A stretch of DNA of 64,000 nt from a bacterium (GCA_035308905.1 DATGFS010000022.1:124001-188000); one strand, 5' to 3'. Positions 43,041 to 52,409 are shown, numbered from the stretch's first letter. The notes: generated from the letters alone by a model not told the origin. Made by a program: numbers and translations.

Positions 43041-43439
43041 ATGAAAGCGTGGACCCTTGACGATACGGATTCTTACTTCAAATTCCTCTGTGCCAAGATA
43101 CCGTATGCCCACACTTGGGGCGGCTCCGATCGCGAGAAGAGGGAGGAAATTCGCCGCGCTGTTGCGCCAAGCTTCCCTCTCAATATTCCACCGGCTCGTT
43201 GGTGGGCTCTTAGACTGTACACTCGCAAACGTGGTGACGATTGGGATATAGAGAACATACCGAAACTCGTTGTGGATGCTTTTTCGAAAGACCAAATTGG
43301 AAAAGATCGATCGGCCTACCCCGAGGTTGGCCTTTTCGCCTACGACACGATTGATTACGTCCGGATCGTCCAAGTGGCCGGAGAGCCACGGTCCGACGAA
43401 GACTCAACCATCGTTGAGATCTTCGGAGCGAAGCCTTAG
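43041..43439 (+). CDS. Hypothetical protein, possibly RusA-like
   Basis: The 132-residue protein starts at the ATG at 43041 six bases after GGAGG. The segment DWDIENIPKLVVDAF and the later YDTIDYVRIVQV resemble the acidic metal-binding pattern of RusA-type Holliday-junction endonucleases (D.DN..K...D and DD..V), but the match is by eye only and the acidic pairs are imperfect. It is convergent with the next gene, only four bases between stops. Confidence 0.5.
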   Translation: MKAWTLDDTDSYFKFLCAKIPYAHTWGGSDREKREEIRRAVAPSFPLNIPPARWWALRLYTRKRGDDWDIENIPKLVVDAFSKDQIGKDRSAYPEVGLFAYDTIDYVRIVQVAGEPRSDEDSTIVEIFGAKP

Positions 43440-43443
43440 CATC

Positions 43444-44427
43444 CTAGGACTGCGCCTGGTTCTGGCGAGCGCCAGCCGGCCCTTGCTGCGGCAGAGGCCA
43501 CAGCCGCTCAAGTTTCCAAATCGGCCCGCTTGCATTGTGGAGACCATCACGCTTGAAGTCCCAGCCCTCCGGCAGCCACGGCCCTTTGGTCAGCACATAC
43601 ACTTCGTCGAACTGAGGGTGCGCCGCCAAGGCCGCGCGGAACTCCTCGCTCCTATCGCCACGCAAGGCTCCGATTAGGTCCCAGGCACAGGACTCTTCCA
43701 CGACCAGTAGCAGCGAAAGCGCTCCTGCACCAGATGCCTCAGCCAGCTTGCGGTACCGGTCAAGCTTCGCCTGCTTGTCGGCGATCGCATCGATAAGCGA
43801 TCGTGTATCCGTCCAGAAGACCCTTGGAATCGGAGTCCGCCACTCGTACGCATCGCCCCCTGGCACTGGTTCCTTAAACTTGTATTCAACCTCAGTCGAC
43901 GCCGCGGGAGTGATTAGCTCCACGTACACATGGCTCGCCCAGCGGAAGAGCGGCGTGGGATCCTGTTCACGCACACCAATCATGGCGGCCCGGCGGTCTC
44001 GCTCGGCCGTTCGAAGGGCTCGCTCGATGGCGGTCCTTACCGCCGTCTGGTCTCCAGAGGATCTCAGAAACTCCTTAATCAACGGTACTGAATCGATGAG
44101 CCCGACGGTTTGATAGATGGTGAACGTGACGCGATACCCGCGTGCTCCAAGGCACGTGACGGCCACGTCTCGGAGCCACGTGTACCACCGGCCGAGGAGT
44201 TGCTCCTCGATCTTGGCCTCTCCCGAGGCACGGTCCCCGCGGTAAACGCGGGTCACTTCGACAGCGATGCGGGCGCTGTGGTCCTCGGTTTCGAGAAGGG
44301 CGTCGAGGTGGTCGCCGTTGGGGTTGCCCACTGGGGGGTGCATGGCAGCGAGAGTCAGTGGCGGACGGTGGAGCCGCCGGAATTCGTTGATGTGCTCGAG
44401 ATCTGTGGCCACGCTTAGCTGGCTCAC
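43444..44427 (-). CDS. Hypothetical protein in defence island
   Basis: The 327-residue protein has no firm family. The N-terminal third has a nuclease-like layout (GDHLDALLETEDHSARIAVEVTRV, acidic residue then E-x-T/K in a strand), so a PD-(D/E)xK-type fold is possible. The centre is charged and helical (IERALRTAERDRRAAM). The end is proline-rich with WLPEGWDFKRDG. GTG start at 44427 with GGGGAG upstream. It is divergent from the Ntn-hydrolase gene. Confidence 0.65.
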   Translation of the reverse strand: MSQLSVATDLEHINEFRRLHRPPLTLAAMHPPVGNPNGDHLDALLETEDHSARIAVEVTRVYRGDRASGEAKIEEQLLGRWYTWLRDVAVTCLGARGYRVTFTIYQTVGLIDSVPLIKEFLRSSGDQTAVRTAIERALRTAERDRRAAMIGVREQDPTPLFRWASHVYVELITPAASTEVEYKFKEPVPGGDAYEWRTPIPRVFWTDTRSLIDAIADKQAKLDRYRKLAEASGAGALSLLLVVEESCAWDLIGALRGDRSEEFRAALAAHPQFDEVYVLTKGPWLPEGWDFKRDGLHNASGPIWKLERLWPLPQQGPAGARQNQAQS

Positions 44428-44617
44428 GGTCGAATCTCCCCGACAGGATATGTTGGATACGATCGTACAGCCGTCCGTTGCCGTTGCCTAGGGGGGAGTG
44501 GGAGGGTGGGTGTTCCTTCGGTGTGCGCTACCCCCTGTCTTTGCGCAAGCTCAGGCCACGAAGGCTCTTGCATCCGTCCGTGACCTGGGGTGTACTTTGA
44601 GCTGTCAGCGAGGCGCC

Positions 44618-44646
44618 TTGACCAAACCGTCCGGAGGGATTACGCT
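44618..44646 (+). promoter_or_regulatory. Candidate promoter of the Ntn-hydrolase gene
   Basis: TTGACC at 44618-44623 and TACGCT at 44641-44646 are separated by 17 bases and lie 53 bases before the ATG at 44699. The -35 is good, the -10 weak. Confidence 0.4.
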
Positions 44647-44698
44647 TTCCAAAATCGGCAAACCGCCGATGAACCATCAACGTTAGCAGCTGAACCTT

Positions 44699-46477
44699 AT
44701 GACTATCATTCTCACGTGCCGGGTCCCCGAAGGCGCGATCATGCTCGCCGATAGTCGCGCAGTCTGGCAGCGCGCCACAACGCCGACAAAGCCGAGTGTT
44801 TCTCAAGACACACTTCAGAAGATACTTCCGCTCGGTCCGCGCTCCGCCATCGGCTACGCCGGCGGCGTCGGTGCTGCCGGTCTCATTATCAACGAGATTC
44901 GCAAGCGATTGCGAGCAAAGCCACGCCTGCGGACGGTGCGGAAACTTGCCGCGGACATCCCGCGCGTAGCTAAGTACTACTACGGGGTTTACGTGAGTCG
45001 TACGGGCCACAAGCCATCCGTCGCCCTGATGCTGGGCGGTGTCACGGATTCCGGGGCAGTGCTTACGTGGTGGTTTGCCTCGCCGACGTTCGTCGGGCAT
45101 GAATTAGCAAGCGGCTACAAGGTGCTGGGATCCGGAGATGTCGTCGAGTCCCGCCTTGCGGTCGTCTATCCAACGTTGGCCGGCCTCCCCGGCCTCAAGG
45201 ACCGGACCGACTCGCTGCTGTGGGAACTCATGGACGAGCTTTCACGGATCGGCGTGCCGACTGTGGGCGGACTGCCGCAAGTGGTGGCACTCACGCAGAG
45301 CGGGATTCAGCCTCTTCGCTACGGATTCATGACGGTCGACCCTCGAGGGTCCGCATCGCCAGCTCGGACTATGGAGATGGTGTCCGGACGATGGATTCAG
45401 ACAGATCTAACATCCGGCGATCAAATTGCCGTCACGGAACCTGCGGCCCTGTTGTCAGGGCCGCCCGTCCCGCGCCGGGTGCACGACTATGCTCCCGCTG
45501 TCTCCGCGCCCATACTCAAGTGGAACCTCACCCGGTTCCTCACCTGTCTCACCGTCGACCGAGATGCGGGCTCGACGGAATTCAACGGCGTCTTCACTGC
45601 ACTCGCGTCAAGTGAATACCCCGCGCGCGTTACCTTCATGGTCTCGGCCCGTTTTTGGGGCCCCGTGGGTCAACGCGAGGCGACATTCGTGCTGGTTCGC
45701 GGAGATGAACGTCAGTCGCTTCTCTCGGAGACGGTCAACGTTCTATACGCGACTGAGGATGTTCAGTTGGAAAGGGTGCTGACCGCGAGCATTCAGGGGC
45801 CCGGCCCGGCGTTCTTGGAGTTCAGCATTGACGGGCACACTCTTGGGCGCCGTCCCCTGTACTTTGGCGAAATGCCGCACGAGTTCACGCAAGAGGCACC
45901 TTCTCAGAATCCCGCGACGTTGAACAGGGCGCTCCTTGAACAGCAGCGAGCTTGCGTCGACGCTGTAATAGAAGAGTCACGCGAATCCAAAGTCGTGTAC
46001 TGGACGATCTGCCACAACTGCATAGCTGACGGCACCCGCCTGCGCTTTGAGGGTGAATTGATGGTGGTTTATTGGCGCTCGTATCCCCTGCGATTTCCAG
46101 CGATGCTCGCGGGCGCCTTTTTCATGCCAGCCGGCGCGCATACGATTCGAGTCGACCTCGTAAACGCAGCGAGTCGTCAGGTAACGCCAATAACGACCGC
46201 CCACGTCACCTCTTCCTCAAGCTATGTTTTCACGACAATTCACGGGCAGTGTGAAATCGTGATCCCGTCGCATGGACTGTACTTCCTCAACCTCTATGTG
46301 GACGATGTTCTCACCACGCCGATCGTCCTCGTGGCGGAGACCGACCAACCGGCGATTTCGTACGGTCTCCACGACGCCGATCTCGAACGCGTACGACGTG
46401 GCGAGTTCGCTGTGTTGCTGAGGGGCGCAAAACAAACTGACGTCCCTGGGAATTCGCAGATTGTCCCTCTAAGATAG
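44699..46477 (+). CDS. Proteasome-like Ntn-hydrolase fused to beta-rich domains
   Basis: The 592-residue protein begins M-T-IILTCRVPEGAIMLADSRAV. Removing Met would expose Thr2, and D18 in ADSR lies at the spacing of Thr1-Asp17 in proteasome beta subunits and HslV. The following KILPLGPRSAIGYAGGVGAAGLIINEIRKRL also fits that fold (about 1-200). Residues 260-590 appear to hold two beta-sandwich modules (FNGVFTALASSEYPARVTF...; AMLAGAFFMPAGAHTIRVDL...) resembling DUF6941-type domains. Suggested role: self-contained peptidase of the accessory island. No ATPase partner is adjacent. A bad alignment of the lysine position is the main doubt. Confidence 0.6.
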   Translation: MTIILTCRVPEGAIMLADSRAVWQRATTPTKPSVSQDTLQKILPLGPRSAIGYAGGVGAAGLIINEIRKRLRAKPRLRTVRKLAADIPRVAKYYYGVYVSRTGHKPSVALMLGGVTDSGAVLTWWFASPTFVGHELASGYKVLGSGDVVESRLAVVYPTLAGLPGLKDRTDSLLWELMDELSRIGVPTVGGLPQVVALTQSGIQPLRYGFMTVDPRGSASPARTMEMVSGRWIQTDLTSGDQIAVTEPAALLSGPPVPRRVHDYAPAVSAPILKWNLTRFLTCLTVDRDAGSTEFNGVFTALASSEYPARVTFMVSARFWGPVGQREATFVLVRGDERQSLLSETVNVLYATEDVQLERVLTASIQGPGPAFLEFSIDGHTLGRRPLYFGEMPHEFTQEAPSQNPATLNRALLEQQRACVDAVIEESRESKVVYWTICHNCIADGTRLRFEGELMVVYWRSYPLRFPAMLAGAFFMPAGAHTIRVDLVNAASRQVTPITTAHVTSSSSYVFTTIHGQCEIVIPSHGLYFLNLYVDDVLTTPIVLVAETDQPAISYGLHDADLERVRRGEFAVLLRGAKQTDVPGNSQIVPLR

Positions 46478-46649
46478 ACGAGCTCTCTCAATCAATCTCG
46501 TGGTCGGTCTTGAACCTGTTGAGATGGTAAGTACTTTTCAGCAAACGCTTGATCGCCGTTCTCTCCCCTAGTGAAAAACCGTACGGGCCGGTCGCCGGCG
46601 GTGCTCGAGGTCTCGGCACGCAGAGGGGTCAAGAATTTGTCGCTGAACT

Positions 46650-46898
46650 TCATTCCATTCTCACAATGAAATCATCTGCGACGGGATCAACTACGCCTTC
46701 AAACGAGGGGCGAAACACGAGCCCGATGTAGCCGAGAGCCACTGGGATTAGCCCGATGAGCGAGAGCGCGAATAGCCTAATTGGGGCGGTCAAGAACACC
46801 GTCGCGTACGCGACGACTAAACAGGCGCTCGGAATAGTGACGAGTCGTTTTCCCGTTCCATCCAGTTCGTACCATTTCTGCGTGGGCACCCGACCCAT
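46650..46898 (-). CDS. Small two-helix membrane protein
   Basis: The 82-residue protein has two hydrophobic segments (IPSACLVVAYATVFLTA and FALSLIGLIPVALGYIGLVF). The ATG at 46898 has GAGG eight bases upstream. It lies 26 bases after another small membrane ORF on the same strand. No family recognised. Confidence 0.4.
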   Translation of the reverse strand: MGRVPTQKWYELDGTGKRLVTIPSACLVVAYATVFLTAPIRLFALSLIGLIPVALGYIGLVFRPSFEGVVDPVADDFIVRME

Positions 46899-46924
46899 TC
46901 GGCTCGCCTCTTCGTTTTGTGATT

Positions 46925-47041
46925 TCAAGAACTACCGCAGTTCGACTCCTCTGCGGAGGTGACGCCGGTCCGTCCCAAGAGAAACACGACAATTGAAAGC
47001 CCGAGATAGAACAGGAGCTCCCCCGCCCAGCAGGGAACCAT
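46925..47041 (-). CDS. Very small single-helix membrane protein
   Basis: The 38-residue reading MVPCWAGELLFYLGLSIVVF followed by LLGRTGVTSAEES has one membrane helix. GGAGAGGG lies just before its ATG at 47041. It sits directly upstream of the 82-residue membrane protein on the same strand, which makes a small bicistron plausible. Nothing else was seen in 47042-47208. Confidence 0.3.
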   Translation of the reverse strand: MVPCWAGELLFYLGLSIVVFLLGRTGVTSAEESNCGSS

Positions 47042-47208
47042 CTTGACCCTCTCCACCCCCGGAACACCTGGGCGCAGTGAATGATGTGGAAGCGATCTAC
47101 CCGGGGTTGATGAAGCGGAAAGAAACCCTTGAATAGGTCACGCGTGCCAAAGTCTGTCTGATTCCGCTGGCGTGTCTCGTGTTGAGAACTCTCAAGAGGT
47201 GAAAGCTA

Positions 47209-48339
47209 ATGCACAAGAATCTGACCGCCCTGTTGGGAGCCGGCGCATCAGCTAGTTGTGGTTTGCCGACGATGTGGGCATTTGTAGACGAATGGTTGGA
47301 CCGTAAAGACGAACAATCGCAGCTTCCGTTGGCACACTGGATTCTCCGAGGTTGGGGCCATCCAGGGCACGCGACTCCTCAACACGATCTTGAGGGACTG
47401 CTTACGATACTCCAAGACCTGTCCGAACAAGAGCGACCGACCGGAACGTCATTTGGTATCGAACTGGGCGTTGGATCCTTACACTATCCGTGGGTGAGGG
47501 CGAGGCACTACTTGGATGAGCAGGTCGGCTTCAAGACACAGGGCCACTCTGCAGGACGTTTTCGTGAGTGGTACACATCCGATAATCCGCTCATAGACTT
47601 CGTTCTCAGCCACGAGAGCAATAAGGAGTGGACTTGGAAATACGTACCCAATGAAGCCCGCGCGATTTTCAACGATCTGAAGGAATTCATGCTTACTCGC
47701 TTGGCCACTGTTGACTCTGACCAAGCGCGTAACATGTTCCTTGAGTTCCTTCACTTGCTCTTGGATGACGAATCAAGAGCTTACTGTTTCTCGCTGAATT
47801 ACGATCTGGTCCTCGAAGATGCTCTAAACGGGTCACAGTGGGTCCTTGAGCGCGGCTTTGATCACACTGGCAGATGGAGAGGACTAGACTTAAATGGCAG
47901 TGGAAGACCGAAACTTATCCTCGGTAAGATGCATGGCTCCCTCGACTGGACACTTGATGAGCATCGACAACCTATCGCTACCGCGACGAAGGGGCGAGTG
48001 CCCCCGGAGACGTTAGTCGTCTACCCGGTAGCGACGAAGCAGTGGTACAGGCAGCCGTTTTTCTCGCTCATTAGTTCCTTTTCTGACCGGTTAATGGAAT
48101 CGGATGTCCTTATCATTGTCGGATGTTCCTTAAGAGACGAGGCAATCGTCAGTGTGGTGAGCGATGCATGTAACCGAAATAAGAGTCTCCGCCTCATAGT
48201 GGTTTCGCCTAGGATGAGTGATCTTGAGGTACGCCAACAACTATCTCTTGCGGCGCAAACAATTGTCCGATTAATTAATACTCGATGGTTGGGGCCCGAG
48301 ACTGTCGCGGCACTCTCCGCGCAAATCGAAACGGCTTGA
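47209..48339 (+). CDS. SIR2-like NAD-binding defence protein
   Basis: The 376-residue protein has the SIR2-type NAD site at its N-terminus (LLGAGASASCGLP, residues 8-20), KMHGSLDW in the middle (typical K-HGS-DW) and IIVGCSLRDEAIVSVV near the end. SIR2 domains of this prokaryotic class are effectors in several anti-phage systems, where they deplete NAD+. The domain fills most of the protein, with no obvious sensor domain attached. AAGAGGTG precedes the ATG. The AlbA_2 gene follows 180 bp downstream on the same strand and may be its partner. Confidence 0.88.
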   Translation: MHKNLTALLGAGASASCGLPTMWAFVDEWLDRKDEQSQLPLAHWILRGWGHPGHATPQHDLEGLLTILQDLSEQERPTGTSFGIELGVGSLHYPWVRARHYLDEQVGFKTQGHSAGRFREWYTSDNPLIDFVLSHESNKEWTWKYVPNEARAIFNDLKEFMLTRLATVDSDQARNMFLEFLHLLLDDESRAYCFSLNYDLVLEDALNGSQWVLERGFDHTGRWRGLDLNGSGRPKLILGKMHGSLDWTLDEHRQPIATATKGRVPPETLVVYPVATKQWYRQPFFSLISSFSDRLMESDVLIIVGCSLRDEAIVSVVSDACNRNKSLRLIVVSPRMSDLEVRQQLSLAAQTIVRLINTRWLGPETVAALSAQIETA

Positions 48340-48519
48340 CGCCGCCTGGCTAGGCGATACAAACGGCGGACGGTTTCTCAGCGGACAGCCCGGCGGGGTG
48401 CACCGTGCAACGGCCGCGTTTGGGCAAGCACGAGGCCGTCGTTGTGAAGTTCGCCTGGCTCTAGTATCGTATACGGCATCGTTCTCCGGGCGACGTCGGA
48501 CCGCTGAAAGGGACAATCC

Positions 48520-49713
48520 GTGCCAGACGACCGGAACTTGGACTTATACACAAAGCCGATGGACCAGATCGAATTCGAAGATCTGGAAGCGTTCCGCCGA
48601 ACGCAGCCGCGCGAAAGTCCGCGGCTAGACTTCAAGCAACCTATGGACCAGCGCGTGGTAGAAACCGTGGTCGCCATGGTCAATACTGACGGCGGCCTGA
48701 TCCTCGTTGGTGTGCCGGAAGAGGTCGTGGCAGGCCAACGGACCAAGGGCATGGGATGGCCGCCGACCGGTGTGCAAGCGTCGGCAGAAGACGCGTTTAT
48801 GAGCATGTGCCGGGCGGCGTACGGGGGAGACTACCTTCCTAAGATCAAACCGCTGGCGATTCCTGACCACGCCGGCAGGTACGTCCTGTTTATTCGAATT
48901 GACAGGCACACCCGACCCCGAATTCTACGTCACGATGAGAAAGGTGTGCTGATGCGGGTCGGAGATCAGAATATCCCTGCGACCATCGAGCAGCTCGAGG
49001 AACTCCTAATTCACAGGCCCCAGCGGGCATCAGACCTCGAAGGTTTGTATGAGCCGCTACGTGCCGACCTTGACATGGCCTTGTCGACGGATGGTGTCAT
49101 AACGTTGACTGCCGCCATGCGGTACCCAGCGCCGGCGAATGGGTTCGGCGCGCCCGAACGAGAAGCGTTGCGGAAAGCAGCAGCATGGTGCCTCGGTGCT
49201 TACCACGAACTCCGCGTGTCGTCCCGCTATCGGCAGATTGAGTTTCGCCATGGTCCGAGCAGAGATACCGCCCTGTTCTACGCGGTCGGCATGGCGGTTG
49301 TCAAAATCCGTAAGTTAGCGGCCACGGTCGCGGAGTGGGACTGGGTGCTCGGCGAAACCCTTGTCGCATTGCGGAGCCTCCGAGGCAACGACGCCGGAGC
49401 TGTCTACCCGGTTGTGCGGGAGGGAACAGTAACGCTCGCTTTGAACGGCTGGACGTCCATCGGAGTGACCGGCCTCACGCCACAACTGGAGGAGGGCAGC
49501 GCTGGGCAACGCGTCATACACGATGCGGAGGTCGATGCTGGGATAGCGAACGCGGCGGTCGCCAGGGAATTCATGGCGCATGTACTTGATGACGCGGGCT
49601 ACTCGGGATACGAGACGATGCTCGACATGGCACTCGCGAATCCCGACGCCTTCATTAGTTCATACGTCGCCGGGCGAGCGCTACTGGGACTAAGACAGCG
49701 GCCACAGCCGTAG
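48520..49713 (+). CDS. AlbA_2 (Schlafen-type) domain protein
   Basis: The 397-residue protein has an N-terminal AlbA_2/Schlafen-AlbA domain (about 25-165): SPRLDFKQPMDQRVVETVVAMVNTDGGLILVGV and RYVLFIRIDRHTRPRIL. The C-terminal 230 residues are not recognised. AlbA_2 proteins bind nucleic acid or nucleotides and occur often in defence loci. GTG start at 48520 behind AAAGGGA. It lies between a SIR2-type and a RES-type gene. Confidence 0.82.
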   Translation: MPDDRNLDLYTKPMDQIEFEDLEAFRRTQPRESPRLDFKQPMDQRVVETVVAMVNTDGGLILVGVPEEVVAGQRTKGMGWPPTGVQASAEDAFMSMCRAAYGGDYLPKIKPLAIPDHAGRYVLFIRIDRHTRPRILRHDEKGVLMRVGDQNIPATIEQLEELLIHRPQRASDLEGLYEPLRADLDMALSTDGVITLTAAMRYPAPANGFGAPEREALRKAAAWCLGAYHELRVSSRYRQIEFRHGPSRDTALFYAVGMAVVKIRKLAATVAEWDWVLGETLVALRSLRGNDAGAVYPVVREGTVTLALNGWTSIGVTGLTPQLEEGSAGQRVIHDAEVDAGIANAAVAREFMAHVLDDAGYSGYETMLDMALANPDAFISSYVAGRALLGLRQRPQP

Positions 49714-49743
49714 AACAGGAACGCGGAAAATCATGCAGTACCG

Positions 49744-50910
49744 CTAACGGTCGAGACGACGCACGACACTTAGATCCTCGAATCGAAGTAATGCTTCTCG
49801 CCGATCGGTTCCCGTCGGTTCTGGTCTCATCTCATCATCCTTCAATAGAAAGAGCGTGTAGTTCCGCCTGCCGGTCCGTGAACTCGTAAAGCTGACGCCT
49901 TCTAATCTGGCGTCTGCGTACCTGACCTGTGTCCTAAAGTACTCGGTCAGTACTTGGGTCGGTGCGTATTCGATGTGCTCCCGGCCATCTTGGGTGATCG
50001 GTTTGGAGATATCTGTGGCGAACGCACGCAAGAACATCAACGCTTTCCGTTCCCAGCCATGAGTCTCGCTAAAGTAGCTCGGCACAGCCGGGACATCATG
50101 CAGATCGAGGATCCAAGCTGCACGCGTCGTCACAAACCCGCCTACTGCGTAATCGCCCGGCTCGCGGTACACTTCCGCCACCGCTGTCTCGATGTCCTCG
50201 GCCGCGTGGAACATTGGGATACCTGCCGGACTCATCCGATTCTGCCTAGCCCTCTCGGCAGGCGGCGGCCCCAACGCCTCCTCGGTGTCATACACGGCGC
50301 CATCCGGCTGATGTCGTGCACGGTAAACCAGGGTTCCGGCAGACAGCTTCGCGATCAGCCCCACATCGATGGCGCGTTCACCGATCTGCTGGAGCAGTTT
50401 GTCGGGGGTCAGCAGTTCGGTCTCCCACCACTCCGGCTCGGGAAGGTCCGTGTGGCGGAAGAAAAATCTCCGTTGGTGCATCACAAATTCGGCAAACGAT
50501 TCCCAACTCAGACGGAGTTGCTCCTGTTCCGGGAGACCGAACGGATCCTCTTCGGCCCAGAACCCCACACTTGCCGGCGTGCGATCTATCTCTTGCACAA
50601 GGGCGTCGAGGAGGCGTCCATCGCGATCGCGAGGTAACTCCAACGAGATTTCGTCACGCAGCAGCTCCTCCGTAGAGTAAGTGGTCCCCTGGTACCCGCC
50701 CTCCCCAGAGTCAAAGGGCAGCCCGGAATCTGCTGGATCCGTGTACTCCAAATGTAGATATTCGGCGATATGGTCAGCAACCACATCCAGCGACGCGGCG
50801 ATAGGGACATCGCTACGCGCGCCGCAGAAATCGCATTCGAGCGCAGCGGCCGCGCCCTCGATGAAGTTGCGTAGCTCTTCATCCCCGAAACAGTTCGGAC
50901 AGACATACAT
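49744..50910 (-). CDS. RES-domain protein with N-terminal zinc ribbon/HEPN-type region
   Basis: The 388-residue protein has a zinc ribbon near the N-terminus (CPNC ... CDFC, residues 4-30), a helical HEPN-associated middle (about 35-190) and a RES domain in the C-terminal half (LVYRARHQPDG; RMSPAGIPMFHAAEDIETAVAEVY). RES domains of toxin type degrade NAD+ or transfer ADP-ribose. The conserved Arg, Glu and Ser of the fold appear present. No cognate Xre-type antitoxin is adjacent, unlike classical RES-Xre pairs. It is convergent with the AlbA_2 gene. Confidence 0.82.
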   Translation of the reverse strand: MYVCPNCFGDEELRNFIEGAAAALECDFCGARSDVPIAASLDVVADHIAEYLHLEYTDPADSGLPFDSGEGGYQGTTYSTEELLRDEISLELPRDRDGRLLDALVQEIDRTPASVGFWAEEDPFGLPEQEQLRLSWESFAEFVMHQRRFFFRHTDLPEPEWWETELLTPDKLLQQIGERAIDVGLIAKLSAGTLVYRARHQPDGAVYDTEEALGPPPAERARQNRMSPAGIPMFHAAEDIETAVAEVYREPGDYAVGGFVTTRAAWILDLHDVPAVPSYFSETHGWERKALMFLRAFATDISKPITQDGREHIEYAPTQVLTEYFRTQVRYADARLEGVSFTSSRTGRRNYTLFLLKDDEMRPEPTGTDRREALLRFEDLSVVRRLDR

Positions 50911-51181
50911 GGCAAGGGGATTTGCGTTCTCCTTTGCAAGGTGAAAGCCCTGGGCACTATCGTCGGGTGTAATAAAGGACCATGCGGACTCGAACCGCCG
51001 CGATCAGGCGCGCCACGGAATGGGGGCTCGCGATTGACGCCGCATGCCGTCAACTCCGCAGCCGATCCTGCGGCCTTGCAGCGTAGGACCAACGGGACGC
51101 CGGGCGCCAGAGATCGACTGCTTGCGTGCCGGGCTTAGAATGAGGCTGTGAACGGCGCGTACCACCAAATGGAGACCGCGA

Positions 51182-52216
51182 ATGGTTAGAGACCTTCCTA
51201 CCGACGATGAGTGCTTGGATCAAATTTACTCTTGCTCTAAGGACGACTTATATATAGCTGAAACCTGGGGATTGCACCAGGCGAGTCTGCCGAATCTCGA
51301 GGCCGAATTCCGTGAGCTGGTAGAAGCTGGCATCTTAGAATCTGACAAGTTCGAAGACTTTAGGGTGATTGCCGAGGAGACCGGAGCACTCGATAAAGCG
51401 TTTCGTGGACGGTTTGTCCAGTTTTTGAAGGACAAGACCCTGTCCTTCACTGGAGACGACCGAAATCGACTCCGTGGCATACCCGTGGGATTACTGCCAA
51501 GTTGGGAATTAAATGCCTGCGCGATTCAAACCCCGAGAGGCGGAGTGGTTATCATCTTGAACCAAGGTATCATCCGTCACGTCACTCTCATTTACCGCTG
51601 CGCCCTCGCGTTTATGACTTGGAAGGACGAGGAACCGTTTTGCCGTGATGCCCCACAGCAGGCTTACGGTGGAGCGCTGATCGGGCTAGCGCAATACGCG
51701 GTTACCGGCGATTTCTCTCATGTGTTGCACCATAGGGCGGGGCTCGTGTTCCCAAGCCTCAAGAGTTATGAAAACAGCACAATCTTGTTTAGTCTTCTCA
51801 TGGAGATCTTCATTCTGCTCCATGAGTACGGACATGTTGTGAAGGACCACCTCTCGCCTGACAAGGTGTCTCCGGCGTTTGCTGGCAAGTTGCCGAATAT
51901 GCACCAATACACGAAGTCCCAGCGGCAAGAGTTCGAGGCCGATCAGTATGCCATTGATAGGCTTTCATCCAAGGTTGTCGGACGAGTGCAACCGCACGAT
52001 CTCGCCTTTGCACCGGGTCTTGTATTGAAATTTCTGGAACTTTGCGAATGCGTGGCGCAACGCCTCAATGCACCCCTGCCGAAAACTCATCCTCCGGCTG
52101 GGGCACGATGGGAACGTATCAAAATGCTCACAGGTCTTCCCAACGCCAAAGGCTCTTTTGTGCTTAGGTTGGAACCGGCTTTCGATATCTTGATACGAAG
52201 CTTACAGCGAGCATAG
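51182..52216 (+). CDS. HEYGH zincin metallopeptidase
   Basis: The 344-residue protein has a gluzincin/ImmA-like active site: H214-E215-x2-H218 in LLHEYGHVVKDHL and the third ligand E252 in QEFEADQYAIDRL. There is no membrane segment, so it is cytoplasmic. ImmA/IrrE-like peptidases cleave repressors to switch mobile-element or defence genes; here no repressor gene is adjacent. GGAG precedes the ATG by eight bases. It could also be a stand-alone peptidase of unknown target. Confidence 0.72.
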   Translation: MVRDLPTDDECLDQIYSCSKDDLYIAETWGLHQASLPNLEAEFRELVEAGILESDKFEDFRVIAEETGALDKAFRGRFVQFLKDKTLSFTGDDRNRLRGIPVGLLPSWELNACAIQTPRGGVVIILNQGIIRHVTLIYRCALAFMTWKDEEPFCRDAPQQAYGGALIGLAQYAVTGDFSHVLHHRAGLVFPSLKSYENSTILFSLLMEIFILLHEYGHVVKDHLSPDKVSPAFAGKLPNMHQYTKSQRQEFEADQYAIDRLSSKVVGRVQPHDLAFAPGLVLKFLELCECVAQRLNAPLPKTHPPAGARWERIKMLTGLPNAKGSFVLRLEPAFDILIRSLQRA

Positions 52217-52409
52217 GTGAACCCAGCGACAAGAACTGACTTCGCTAATAGCTAAATCGATCGTGATAAATCGATGTGCCAACGTCCCCGATGTTTCTCC
52301 GGTTGCGCGAAATGCATCACAATTTTGCGGGACTGTGCCAGTATCTCGGCGCTAATCGTTGGAGACCGGATTCCGGCATCAGGAATTGTGGGGGCCGCCG
52401 CAGCTTGTC

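Noticed and set aside
42807-43373. 188-residue minus-strand open frame
   Set aside because: It is antisense to the helicase relic and the RusA-like gene, with no domain text and no ribosome site advantage.
50984-50999. GCGGACTCGAACCGCC looks like a tRNA T-arm on the minus strand
   Set aside because: No CCA end, no D-arm, anticodon arm or matching 5' acceptor within 90 bases.
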